A stretch of DNA of 64,000 bases, taken from positions 248,001 to 312,000 of the forward strand of contig NZ_JADKZI010000001.1 of assembly GCF_017811815.1 (NCBI RefSeq). The letters run 5' to 3'. This document shows positions 47,521 to 54,329 of this stretch, one piece after another (position 1 is the first letter of the stretch; each line of letters starts with the position of its first letter). The position numbers and the translations under genes were made by a program. Below the pieces are notes generated by a model. That model was given only the letters and a program-made list of their open reading frames with translations. It was not told the origin of the DNA and did not search any database. Origin of the DNA: Flavonifractor sp. AGMB03687. GTDB lineage: Bacteria > Bacillota > Clostridia > Oscillospirales > Oscillospiraceae.

Positions 47521-47560
47521 AAGCGCCGGAGTTTTAGAAATAAGACTCCGGCGCTTTTTT
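47521..47560 (+). terminator. Intrinsic terminator
   Basis: AAGCGCCGGAGT and ACTCCGGCGCTT form a 12-bp stem over a 12-base loop, followed by a T-run. Confidence 0.9.
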
Positions 47561-47591
47561 ATTGCCTCAAACCAGACAGGAGGATTGAAGA

Positions 47592-48035
47592 TTGGATCAA
47601 AAGAACGAACAAAAAGCGCCGCTGCGCATCAAAAACCTGGCTGAGTTGAAACGCTGTATCCGCCCCGGGACAGAGTTGGTGGCAACCAGCCATAGCAAGC
47701 ACCCTGCCCTGGTCGGGCTTGTACGGGTGGTGACTGAGGTTCAGACCAACGCTTACTATTCCGTGGTCAAGGATCAGCCGACTCATCAGTATTCGACCTG
47801 TAATTACGGGAAGGGATTCCGCTCTGATTTCGAAAAGGCATCCAACTATTTATTTGAGGGCACGACCATCAAGGTTCTTGACCGCAGAAGCGGTGATAAC
47901 AGCGTGCTGTACGAAATGGAGCTTTATCCGGGCGAATGCCTTATGCCCGGCCAGAAAAGCGATACGGAGGAGAATGAGGGAATCAGGGAAGACGATTGCG
48001 AAATCAAGCAGAAAGGGATGGGCATGACCTTATGA
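47592..48035 (+). CDS. Hypothetical protein, 147 aa
   Basis: A protein of unknown function (RIKNLAELKRCIRPGTELVATSHSKHPALVGLVRVVTEVQTNAYYSVVKDQPTHQYSTCNYGKGFRSDFEKASNYLFEGTTIKVLDRRSGDNSVLYEMELYPGE). It starts at TTG 47592 after CAGGAGG. Its stop overlaps the ATG of the next gene, so the two are coupled. It is probably mobile-element cargo. Confidence 0.6.
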   Translation: MDQKNEQKAPLRIKNLAELKRCIRPGTELVATSHSKHPALVGLVRVVTEVQTNAYYSVVKDQPTHQYSTCNYGKGFRSDFEKASNYLFEGTTIKVLDRRSGDNSVLYEMELYPGECLMPGQKSDTEENEGIREDDCEIKQKGMGMTL

Positions 48036-48772
48036 CACGCTACTTCATGCGGGATACACCGCTGTGCCAGATGGAACAGCAGATGATGACCCCGCCCTAT
48101 TTCAAGCCCAGAGGCCATGGCCGATACTATCCCGGTTTTCAATATAGCAGAGATGACATGGAGTGCCCATACTGCATGAACTTCAGACGCAATCATCCCT
48201 GCCCTTTGGAGCAGTGCGTCTGTCTGGATGAACGGATCGTGGCCGGTGCGATTGACCTCAACGAGTTTATCAGGGATTGCTTCTTCCCTGAAGCTGGAGC
48301 GCAGCTTCAGGCCCGGTTAGAGAGGAGTTTCAATGGCTGCTCCATTGAATTTTTCCTGAGCGATAGTCATCGTGAGCGCTGGCAGCACTGGCGTGAGCGC
48401 TGTTTTCGAATGCCGAACCGTAACCTGGCCGCACTGTTTCTTCTCACGGCGTATGGGGACATCTGGCGCAGGATGATCTGGAAGTTTGATGCCAGTGGGT
48501 TTGACTTCCAATCTGTCCAGCTCGCCGGCATCCAACCGGAGCTGTACAGTGTTTATCAGGCGGCCAAAGCCATCTCCACCGGCAGCCGCAATATCACTCT
48601 TGCCGATCTCGCATCCCCCGAATTGGTCACAGATGAGGCGTTCCACCTGATTGTCTGCGCTCTGCTTCTGGCTAAGTACGGAGATGCGATTTTGAATTTT
48701 GAAGGAAAGTATCACCCACTGTGCTCCCAGCAGTATTGTAGACCAACTGGGCGCAGGAGGATATGCCCATGA
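48032..48772 (+). CDS. Hypothetical protein with Cys-rich segment
   Basis: A 246-residue protein. A segment CPYCMNFRRNHPCPLEQCVC may bind a metal. The centre (HWRERCFRMPNRNLAALFLLTAYGDIWRRMIWKFDASGFDFQSVQLAGIQPELYSVYQAAKAISTGSRNITLADLASPELVTDEAFHLIVCALLLAKYG) resembles uncharacterised conjugative-element proteins. The last 30 residues overlap the phosphoesterase fragment in another frame, so its natural C-terminus may have been replaced by the deletion junction. Confidence 0.6.
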   Translation: MTRYFMRDTPLCQMEQQMMTPPYFKPRGHGRYYPGFQYSRDDMECPYCMNFRRNHPCPLEQCVCLDERIVAGAIDLNEFIRDCFFPEAGAQLQARLERSFNGCSIEFFLSDSHRERWQHWRERCFRMPNRNLAALFLLTAYGDIWRRMIWKFDASGFDFQSVQLAGIQPELYSVYQAAKAISTGSRNITLADLASPELVTDEAFHLIVCALLLAKYGDAILNFEGKYHPLCSQQYCRPTGRRRICP

Positions 48773-48908
48773 TCCCCTGACAGATTATCTGGAAGAAGTC
48801 AAAGAAAGAACCCGGTTTCATTACTGGCTGTTCGGACACTATCATGACAACAAAATCCTGGATGACCGATTCGTTCTTCTCTGGGAACAGATGATCCGGG
48901 TGGTGTAA
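48699..48908 (+). pseudogene. Metallophosphoesterase gene, 3' fragment
   Basis: The frame reads KESITHCAPSSIVDQLGAGGYAHDPLTDYLEEVKERTRFHYWLFGHYHDNKILDDRFVLLWEQMIRVV. ITHCAP and FGHYHDN are the last metal-binding motifs of a calcineurin-like phosphoesterase. The N-terminal D-x-H and GNHD motifs are missing and no ribosome site precedes it. It overlaps the 3' end of the previous gene, marking a deletion junction near 48690. Confidence 0.75.
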
Positions 48909-48912
48909 ACAG

Positions 48913-48960
48913 GCCAAAGAGAAGTGCGGGAATATCCTGCGTTTCTCTTTGGCTTGTTTT
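48913..48960 (+). terminator. Intrinsic terminator
   Basis: GCCAAAGAGAA...TTCTCTTTGGC with an inner TGCGGGA/TCCTGC stem, followed by TTGTTTT. Confidence 0.8.
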
Positions 48961-48993
48961 CGGTTAAGCATAATTTATCAGGAAGGAGAAACT

Positions 48994-49911
48994 ATGAACA
49001 CTCGCAAAAACATCGACTATTCTGCCATGTTTGCGGATTTGGATGCAGCAGTAACTGCTGACTTTTCTCAAGTGCAACTATACTGCGAATTAGGCCGAAT
49101 TGTATGTGGTCGTTCTGAAAAGGGTGCTGCGGTTGCTGCTGCAGAATACCTGTCTGAACAGTATCCGAATGTCCCTGGGTTCTCCCCGCGCAATCTGCGG
49201 AGGATGCGTGATTTTTACCGGATGTATGGTGAAAACGAAGAACTTTTGAAACTCGCCGCAGAGATCTCCTGGACACAAAATGTTGTGATTCTGGAGGCGG
49301 ACCTGAACATGGAGGAGCGACGCTGGTATCTGCTGGCCGCAAAACAGTACGGATGGTCAAAATCCGCACTTCAGAACGCTATCCAGGAATGTGCTCATCA
49401 GGAACTCACGCTCGACGAATTTGAGGTTCCATGTTATACTGATCATGAAGAAAATCAATTGGAGAGTTCCGAAAATGATCAAGATACTTTTTCTCTGTCA
49501 TGGGAATATTTGCAGAAGCCCGATGGCCGAGTTTGTGATGAAAGATATGGTGAAGAAAGCTGGTCTGGCACAGGAGTTTCAGATCGAATCAGCTGCTACC
49601 AGCACCGAGGAAATCGGAAATCCTGTTTATCCGCCTGCCCGCCGGAAACTGGTCGAGCATGGAATCGACTGTTCCGACAAAACAGCACGGCAGCTCCAGA
49701 ACAGCGACTACGACAAGTACGACCTGCTGATCGGCATGGATCACGCCAATATCCGGAGTATGTACCAGATCTGTGGTGGCGACTTTGCCGACAAAATGCA
49801 CCTTCTGATGGATTTTACAAGCCGACCAGGAGAAGTAGCCGACCCATGGTACACCGGCGACTTCAATGCGACTTGGCGGGATGTTATGGAAGGCTGTCAT
49901 GGACTGCTTGA
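48994..49911 (+). pseudogene. DUF1016 gene lacking its nuclease domain, running into the phosphatase
   Basis: The first 150 or so codons encode the DUF1016 N-terminal domain (VQLYCELGRIVCGRSEKGAAVAAAEYLSEQYPNVPGFSPRNLRRMRDFYRMY...AEISWTQNVVILEADLNMEERRWYLLAAKQYGWSKSALQNAI). The PDDEXK domain that should follow is missing. From about 49475 the frame continues in a different register across the phosphatase gene for about 435 bases and gives a low-complexity, arginine-rich tail that is surely accidental. AAGGAGAA precedes ATG 48994. The product may still be made as a truncated protein. An intact homologue is at 2387. Confidence 0.7.
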
Positions 49912-49942
49912 TGATTTGCTGAAGAAAAGAGGTGTGATATGA
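49475..49942 (+). CDS. Low-molecular-weight protein-tyrosine phosphatase
   Basis: A 155-residue LMW-PTP: ILFLCHGNICRSPMAEFVM holds the C-x5-R-S P-loop with Cys8, and the general-acid aspartate is in the late loop VADPWYTGDF. It removes phosphate from tyrosine residues and is cytoplasmic. It lies entirely within the overlapping frame of the truncated DUF1016 gene, and its stop abuts the BRO-family start. Its origin could be chromosomal or cargo. Confidence 0.9.
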   Translation: MIKILFLCHGNICRSPMAEFVMKDMVKKAGLAQEFQIESAATSTEEIGNPVYPPARRKLVEHGIDCSDKTARQLQNSDYDKYDLLIGMDHANIRSMYQICGGDFADKMHLLMDFTSRPGEVADPWYTGDFNATWRDVMEGCHGLLDDLLKKRGVI

Positions 49943-50836
49943 ATGGGGCAAGAGGATAAGATTCAGCTTTTTGAAGATAAGCGCATCCGCACAGCCTGGG
50001 ACGAGGATAAAGAGGAATGGTACTTTTCTGTTGTTGATGTCGTTGCAGTTTTGACCGATCAGCCGGATCAGCGTGGCGCAAGCAACTACTGGGCAAAGCT
50101 GAAACAACGCCTTAAAGACGAAGGTGCAGATCAGTTGCTGACAAATTGTCAGCAACTGAAATTGAGGTCCCCAAAGGATGGAAAACGGTATAATACTGAT
50201 GTGGCAGATACGGAACAGCTTCTGCGTATCATCCAGTCCATACCATCTCCCAAAGCTGAGCCGTTTAAGCTATGGTTGGCACAGGTTGGTCGGGAGCGAA
50301 TCGAAGAAACGATAGATCCGGAACTGACCATTGAACGGGCGCTGGAAACCTATCTGAAGAAAGGCTATACCCGTGAATGGATCAATCAGCGACTGCAGGC
50401 GATCCAGGTCCGCAAAGAGCTGACCGATGAATGGGATGCCCGTGGTGTTCAAAAGGGCATTGAGTATGCCATTCTTACAGATGAGATATCCCGAGCATGG
50501 TCCGAGATGTCCACCAGACAGTATAAGAATCTCAAGGGGCTGAAAAAGGAAAACCTGCGGGACAATATGACTACACTGGAATTGGTTCTGAATATGCTGG
50601 CCGAGGCTACGACCACAGAAATTTCCAAGCAGAAAGCACCGGAATCTTTTTCTGATAATATCGAAGTGGCTCGTGCAGGCGGTAAAGTCGCTGGAGATGC
50701 CCGAAAGGCTATTGAGTTGCAAACAGGTGTCCCTGTTATTACGGAAAAGAATGCTGCCCAACTCAATCAAGTGATAACCGATTTGATTGAAGGGGGTATC
50801 TCCGAATCGGAAGTTGACTCATCAAAACAAGAATAA
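49943..50836 (+). CDS. BRO/DinD-like antirepressor family protein
   Basis: A 297-residue protein. The N-terminal BRO domain is IQLFEDKRIRTAWDEDKEEWYFSVVDVVAVLTDQPDQRGASNYWAKLKQRLKDEGAD...TDVADTEQLLRIIQSIPSPKAEPFKLWLAQVGRERIEE. The C-terminal half (LETYLKKGYTREWINQRLQAIQVRKELTDEWDARGVQKGIEYAILTDEISRAWSEMSTRQYKNLKGLKKENLRDNMTTLELVLNMLAEATTTEISK) matches the DinD/BRO-C type. Members are phage antirepressors or SOS-linked DNA-binding proteins. It starts directly after the phosphatase stop with GAGGTG upstream, and is followed by the repeated GGCCTGAAATC hairpin. Confidence 0.88.
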   Translation: MGQEDKIQLFEDKRIRTAWDEDKEEWYFSVVDVVAVLTDQPDQRGASNYWAKLKQRLKDEGADQLLTNCQQLKLRSPKDGKRYNTDVADTEQLLRIIQSIPSPKAEPFKLWLAQVGRERIEETIDPELTIERALETYLKKGYTREWINQRLQAIQVRKELTDEWDARGVQKGIEYAILTDEISRAWSEMSTRQYKNLKGLKKENLRDNMTTLELVLNMLAEATTTEISKQKAPESFSDNIEVARAGGKVAGDARKAIELQTGVPVITEKNAAQLNQVITDLIEGGISESEVDSSKQE

Positions 50837-51024
50837 ATAATTTGAGTTTTGCGGAGATAACATGACATCTACAGCGTTTTGATGTTACAGAAAGAGGCCT
50901 GAAATCTTAGGATTTCAGGCCTCTTTTTATATTTTCAGTGCATGTTAGAAAAATGTAAAATACATAGTAAAAAAGTATGATATAATGAAGCAAGACCCAT
51001 ATCCATCGATTACGGGAGGAATGT
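50837..51024. other. Intergenic region at the mobile/chromosomal boundary
   Basis: Besides the terminator it holds an AT-rich tract with TATAAT at 50981-50986, a good -10 for the flavodoxin pair, but without a convincing -35. It is probably the right edge of the mobile region. Confidence 0.5.
50891..50926 (+). terminator. Terminator duplicated from the recombinase operon
   Basis: AAAGAGGCCTGAAATC with a TTAG loop and its complement, followed by TTTTTA. The hairpin differs from the one at 4874-4909 by a single base in the loop region. Confidence 0.88.
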
Positions 51025-51540
51025 ATGAACTTGATTCTCAGTGACCGGCCTCTGGCGCTGCCGGAGACCGGTCCGGATGATATCCGGCTGATTGATCTGT
51101 CTCAGCGGAAAATTGCAAATTGTGTGGGCTGTTTTGGCTGCTGGACCAAGACCCCCGGTAAATGTGTGATCCGGGACGACGCGGTGGAGGTTTATCCCGC
51201 CATCGCGGCCAGCGACCGGGTCCTCTATGTCAGCAGGGTGAAATACGGAGGCTACGACACTATTATGAAGAGCATGCTGGAGCGGGCCATCCCGGTGCAG
51301 CAGGCCTTCATCCGCCTGTTCCATGGGGAAACCCACCATGTGCAGCGGGCGGTAGCTCCCAAGCAGGCGGTGATTCTGGCCTATGGCGACATCTCCCCGC
51401 GGGAGCAGCAGGTGTTTCGGCGCCTGGTGGAGCGCAACGCCAGCAATATGAACTTTGAGAGCCACCGGGTGGTCTTTGTCCCGGAGCATGAGGTAGAAGA
51501 AGCTGTGAAGAAGGAGGTGGAGGCATGGGCAAGATCCTGA
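51025..51540 (+). CDS. Flavodoxin-family protein with CxxC-type cysteines
   Basis: A 171-residue NADPH-dependent FMN reductase/flavodoxin-like protein. It has IDLSQRKIANCVGCFGCWTKTPGKCVIRDDAVEVYPAIAASDRVLYVSRVKYGGYDTIMKSMLER, the cysteine-bearing pattern of iron-sulfur flavoprotein-like NAD(P)H oxidoreductases. Its N-terminus is shorter than usual. It overlaps the next gene by 16 bases and probably works with it. GGAGGAATGT provides the ribosome site. Confidence 0.83.
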   Translation: MNLILSDRPLALPETGPDDIRLIDLSQRKIANCVGCFGCWTKTPGKCVIRDDAVEVYPAIAASDRVLYVSRVKYGGYDTIMKSMLERAIPVQQAFIRLFHGETHHVQRAVAPKQAVILAYGDISPREQQVFRRLVERNASNMNFESHRVVFVPEHEVEEAVKKEVEAWARS

Positions 51541-52130
51541 TTCTCAACGGCAGTCCCAGAGCGCCCAGATCCAACTCCAAAGCGTACGCCCAGTGGTTTA
51601 CCCAGGTCTGTCCCACTGAGACGGAGACCTACGCCATCACCAGGGACAACCACCTGGAGCTGTGCCGGGCAATGGAAAATTGCGACCACCTGCTGCTGGT
51701 GTTTCCCCTCTATGCCGACGGAATCCCGGTGACGCTGCTGAACTTCCTGAAGACCCTGGAGGAGAACCCGCCCCAGCATAAGCCCACGGTGTCCGTGCTT
51801 ATCAACTGCGGCTTTTTGGAACCGGAGCAGAGTGAGGTAGCCATCAGCATGGTGGAGCTGTTCTGTGAGCAAAACAGCTACCCCTTTGGCTCAGTGCTGA
51901 GCATCGGCAGCGGAGAGGCCATCCTGAACACCCCATTCCGGGGGCTGGTGGGGCGGAAGCTGAAGCAGCTGGCCGCTTCTATGACCCGGAGACAGGGACG
52001 GCGGCTGAAGGTGACCATGCCACTTCCCAAGAAGCTGTTCCTTCGGGCCTCCACCACCTATTGGGAGAACTACGGAAAGCGCAACGGCATCACCAGAGCC
52101 CAGATGGAGACCATGGATATCGAGATTTGA
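51525..52130 (+). CDS. NAD(P)H-dependent flavodoxin-like oxidoreductase
   Basis: A 201-residue protein with the flavodoxin/FMN-reductase P-loop ILILNGSPRAPRSNSKAYAQWF and a second strand-loop (DHLLLVFPLYADGIPVTLLNFLK). It continues with a C-terminal tail that ends RAQMETMDIEI. It is coupled by overlap to the preceding flavodoxin-family gene. The two probably form an FMN-dependent reductase pair; the substrate is unknown. Confidence 0.82.
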   Translation: MGKILILNGSPRAPRSNSKAYAQWFTQVCPTETETYAITRDNHLELCRAMENCDHLLLVFPLYADGIPVTLLNFLKTLEENPPQHKPTVSVLINCGFLEPEQSEVAISMVELFCEQNSYPFGSVLSIGSGEAILNTPFRGLVGRKLKQLAASMTRRQGRRLKVTMPLPKKLFLRASTTYWENYGKRNGITRAQMETMDIEI

Positions 52131-52367
52131 GGCTGCGGTAAACTGCCTGCTGATTGAGCATTATATAGCGATAAAACGGGCTGTCCCAGGAAAGGGCTCA
52201 GTCCAGATCTGGGATCTGATGCAAGAAGTGCTCCCAGTATCTGGAGGAAGACCATGGAACTGGGGCAGCCTGAATTTTTCTTGATAAAAATTCAAAATGT
52301 AAGGAAGCTTATATTCTTTTATCTGGGCAATATGCTATAACCAAAACAGGCAAGGGGGTGAAGGATC
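52131..52367. other. Intergenic region upstream of the Crp/Fnr gene
   Basis: About 240 bases. TTGATAAAAATTCAA (52281-52295) is a near-palindrome resembling an FNR-type site (TTGA...TCAA) with one extra base in the spacer. It lies about 70 bases before the regulator start and may be its own operator. Confidence 0.4.
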
Positions 52368-53045
52368 ATGCCGGACAGCGTTCATTTCTCACCTTGGATC
52401 CAGTATGATCTGGAGCGTTGGAGACTTCTTGCAGACGAGCGGTATCTGATCCGTCTGAAGGGAAAGACGGTGATCTACAACCAGGAGGAGGATACCGCAC
52501 AGATCTATATCGTAAAGAGCGGACGGGTGCGCCTGTCCTATTTTGACAGCGAGGGCGCGGAGAAGATTTACATTTTTGCACTGTCGGGCTGTATGTTTGG
52601 GGAAGAGACCTGTTTTGAGCCGTCGGCGCAATTTCTGCATGCGGCTACCATTGTGGACAGTGAACTCTACTGTATCCCAAAGGACCGCTTTCTGCGTCAT
52701 CTCTCACAGGATGTAGCGCTGAACGCCCAAGTGCTGACATCTCTGTCCCATAAGATCTATGTGATGATGGAGCATATCCGCCGCTTCAGCTTTCTCAACG
52801 CCCGCGGACGGGTGGCGGCGGTATTTGTGGACTTGGCCCACCGATTCGGTACTCCCACCGGGCAGGGTATCCGCATCGACCTGCCGGTGATCCAGCAGGG
52901 AATCGGCAACCTGATCAATGTGTCCAGACTTACAGTCAATCAGGTGATCGGCGAGTTGGAGCTTCAGGGCCTGCTGGAGAAGAAGGACGGACGGTGGATG
53001 ATTTATGATCTGGACACGCTGACTGCGCTGAGCCAGATCAGGTAA
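52368..53045 (+). CDS. Crp/Fnr-family transcriptional regulator
   Basis: A 225-residue regulator. A cyclic-nucleotide-binding-type beta barrel (GKTVIYNQEEDTAQIYIVKSGRVRLSYFDSEGAEKIYIFALSGCMFGEETCF) is followed by a dimerisation helix and a Crp-type winged helix (DLPVIQQGIGNLINVSRLTVNQVIGELELQGLLEKKDG). It has no N-terminal cysteine cluster, so it probably senses a ligand, not oxygen through Fe-S. It is 11 bases before the NADH-flavoprotein gene and likely controls the molybdoenzyme operon. Confidence 0.9.
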   Translation: MPDSVHFSPWIQYDLERWRLLADERYLIRLKGKTVIYNQEEDTAQIYIVKSGRVRLSYFDSEGAEKIYIFALSGCMFGEETCFEPSAQFLHAATIVDSELYCIPKDRFLRHLSQDVALNAQVLTSLSHKIYVMMEHIRRFSFLNARGRVAAVFVDLAHRFGTPTGQGIRIDLPVIQQGIGNLINVSRLTVNQVIGELELQGLLEKKDGRWMIYDLDTLTALSQIR

Positions 53046-53056
53046 AGGAGGAGGCA

Positions 53057-54307
53057 ATGGAAAAGATCGCGATACTTGGGTTTGGCTGTGCCGGATACCA
53101 TTGCGCCAAGACGCTGCGGGAGGAAGGCTTTGAGGGTGCCATTCATGTATACTCTGATACCGACCTGCCGCCTTATAACCCCATGCTTACCACCTATTAC
53201 ACCGGGCACCGGCTGCCGTGGAAGGCGTTGTTTCCCTTCGGCTCGCTGAAGAGCATTGCCCAGTCACTTTCACTGAACATACACCGCCGGGCTAAGATCA
53301 GCCGGCTGGACGCCGTGCGGCGGGAGGTGGTGCTGGAGAACGGAAAGCGCAGCCGATATGACGCAATTCTGATTGCCACGGGTGCCCGGGTCTTTGTCCC
53401 GCCCCTGCCCCACATGCCGGAGCGAGATGTCTATGTGATGCGTACTCCGGCGGATGCCGAGGCCCTGCGCCAGCGACTGGATCAGGGAGATGTGCGCAGC
53501 GGCGTGGTGGTAGGCGCATCCATGGTTGGCATCAAGGTGGCTGAGCTGTTTCAGCGAGCCGGTATCCGCTGTGTCCTGGCGGACCAGGCGCCCACGCTCT
53601 TCCCGCTGGCAGCGGTGCCTGAGGTAGGCCGGGAGCTGGGCCGCCGGGTGGAGGAAAAAGGCGTGTGCCTGCGGCTGGGCCAGCGGCTGACCGATTTGCG
53701 GGAATCCGAGGCTGGGCTGGAGGTATGCCTGGAGCAGGAGACTCTGCAGGCAGATGTGGTGGTCCTGGCCATCGGTACCCGCCCCAATCTGGACTTCCTG
53801 GACGCGGATGGCCCCAGAGTGGATCGGGGTGTGCTGGTCAACCAGCGGATGGAGACTTCTGTCCCTGGCATTTATGCCGCCGGAGACTGTGCCAGTGCCC
53901 TGAATATACAAAGCGGAAACAACCAGATCATTGGTCTGTGGGCCAATGCCGGCTATCAGGGTGTGACGGCGGCGGGCGCCATGCTGGGCAAGACAGTGCG
54001 CTATCCCGGCAGCCTGCTGCATAATATCACACATTTTCTGGATATGGATTTTATCGGCTTCGGCGATGTCAATGCCCAGGGTGAGGTGCTCCGCTGCAGC
54101 AACGACGGCTTCTACCTGTATGCGGTCCGGAGGGAGGGTAAGCTGGCCCTGGTCAACATTGTGGATAATCACATCATCAGCGGCGTCATCAAAAATTATA
54201 TGACCCGGCGTTTTCTGGGCCATCAGGAGCCCATCAGCCCCATGCAGCGCGTGATTCTGCTCCGCAACGGGCTGAGCGAGCCCATGATTGATCTGCTGGA
54301 ACACTGA
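53057..54307 (+). CDS. FAD-dependent NAD(P)H oxidoreductase (nitrite/rubredoxin reductase type)
   Basis: A 416-residue Pyr_redox_2 protein. FAD loop: IAILGFGCAGYHCAKTLREEGF. Substrate segment: DTDLPPYNPMLTTYYTGHRLPWKALFPF. NAD loop: SGVVVGASMVGIKVAELFQRAGI. FAD end motif: SVPGIYAAGDCASA. It belongs to the family that feeds electrons from NAD(P)H to small redox proteins. It lies between the Crp/Fnr gene and the molybdoenzyme, so it probably channels electrons via the ferredoxin subunit to the molybdenum enzyme. Confidence 0.9.
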   Translation: MEKIAILGFGCAGYHCAKTLREEGFEGAIHVYSDTDLPPYNPMLTTYYTGHRLPWKALFPFGSLKSIAQSLSLNIHRRAKISRLDAVRREVVLENGKRSRYDAILIATGARVFVPPLPHMPERDVYVMRTPADAEALRQRLDQGDVRSGVVVGASMVGIKVAELFQRAGIRCVLADQAPTLFPLAAVPEVGRELGRRVEEKGVCLRLGQRLTDLRESEAGLEVCLEQETLQADVVVLAIGTRPNLDFLDADGPRVDRGVLVNQRMETSVPGIYAAGDCASALNIQSGNNQIIGLWANAGYQGVTAAGAMLGKTVRYPGSLLHNITHFLDMDFIGFGDVNAQGEVLRCSNDGFYLYAVRREGKLALVNIVDNHIISGVIKNYMTRRFLGHQEPISPMQRVILLRNGLSEPMIDLLEH

Positions 54308-54329
54308 GCTTTGAAGGGAGGTTTTACCT

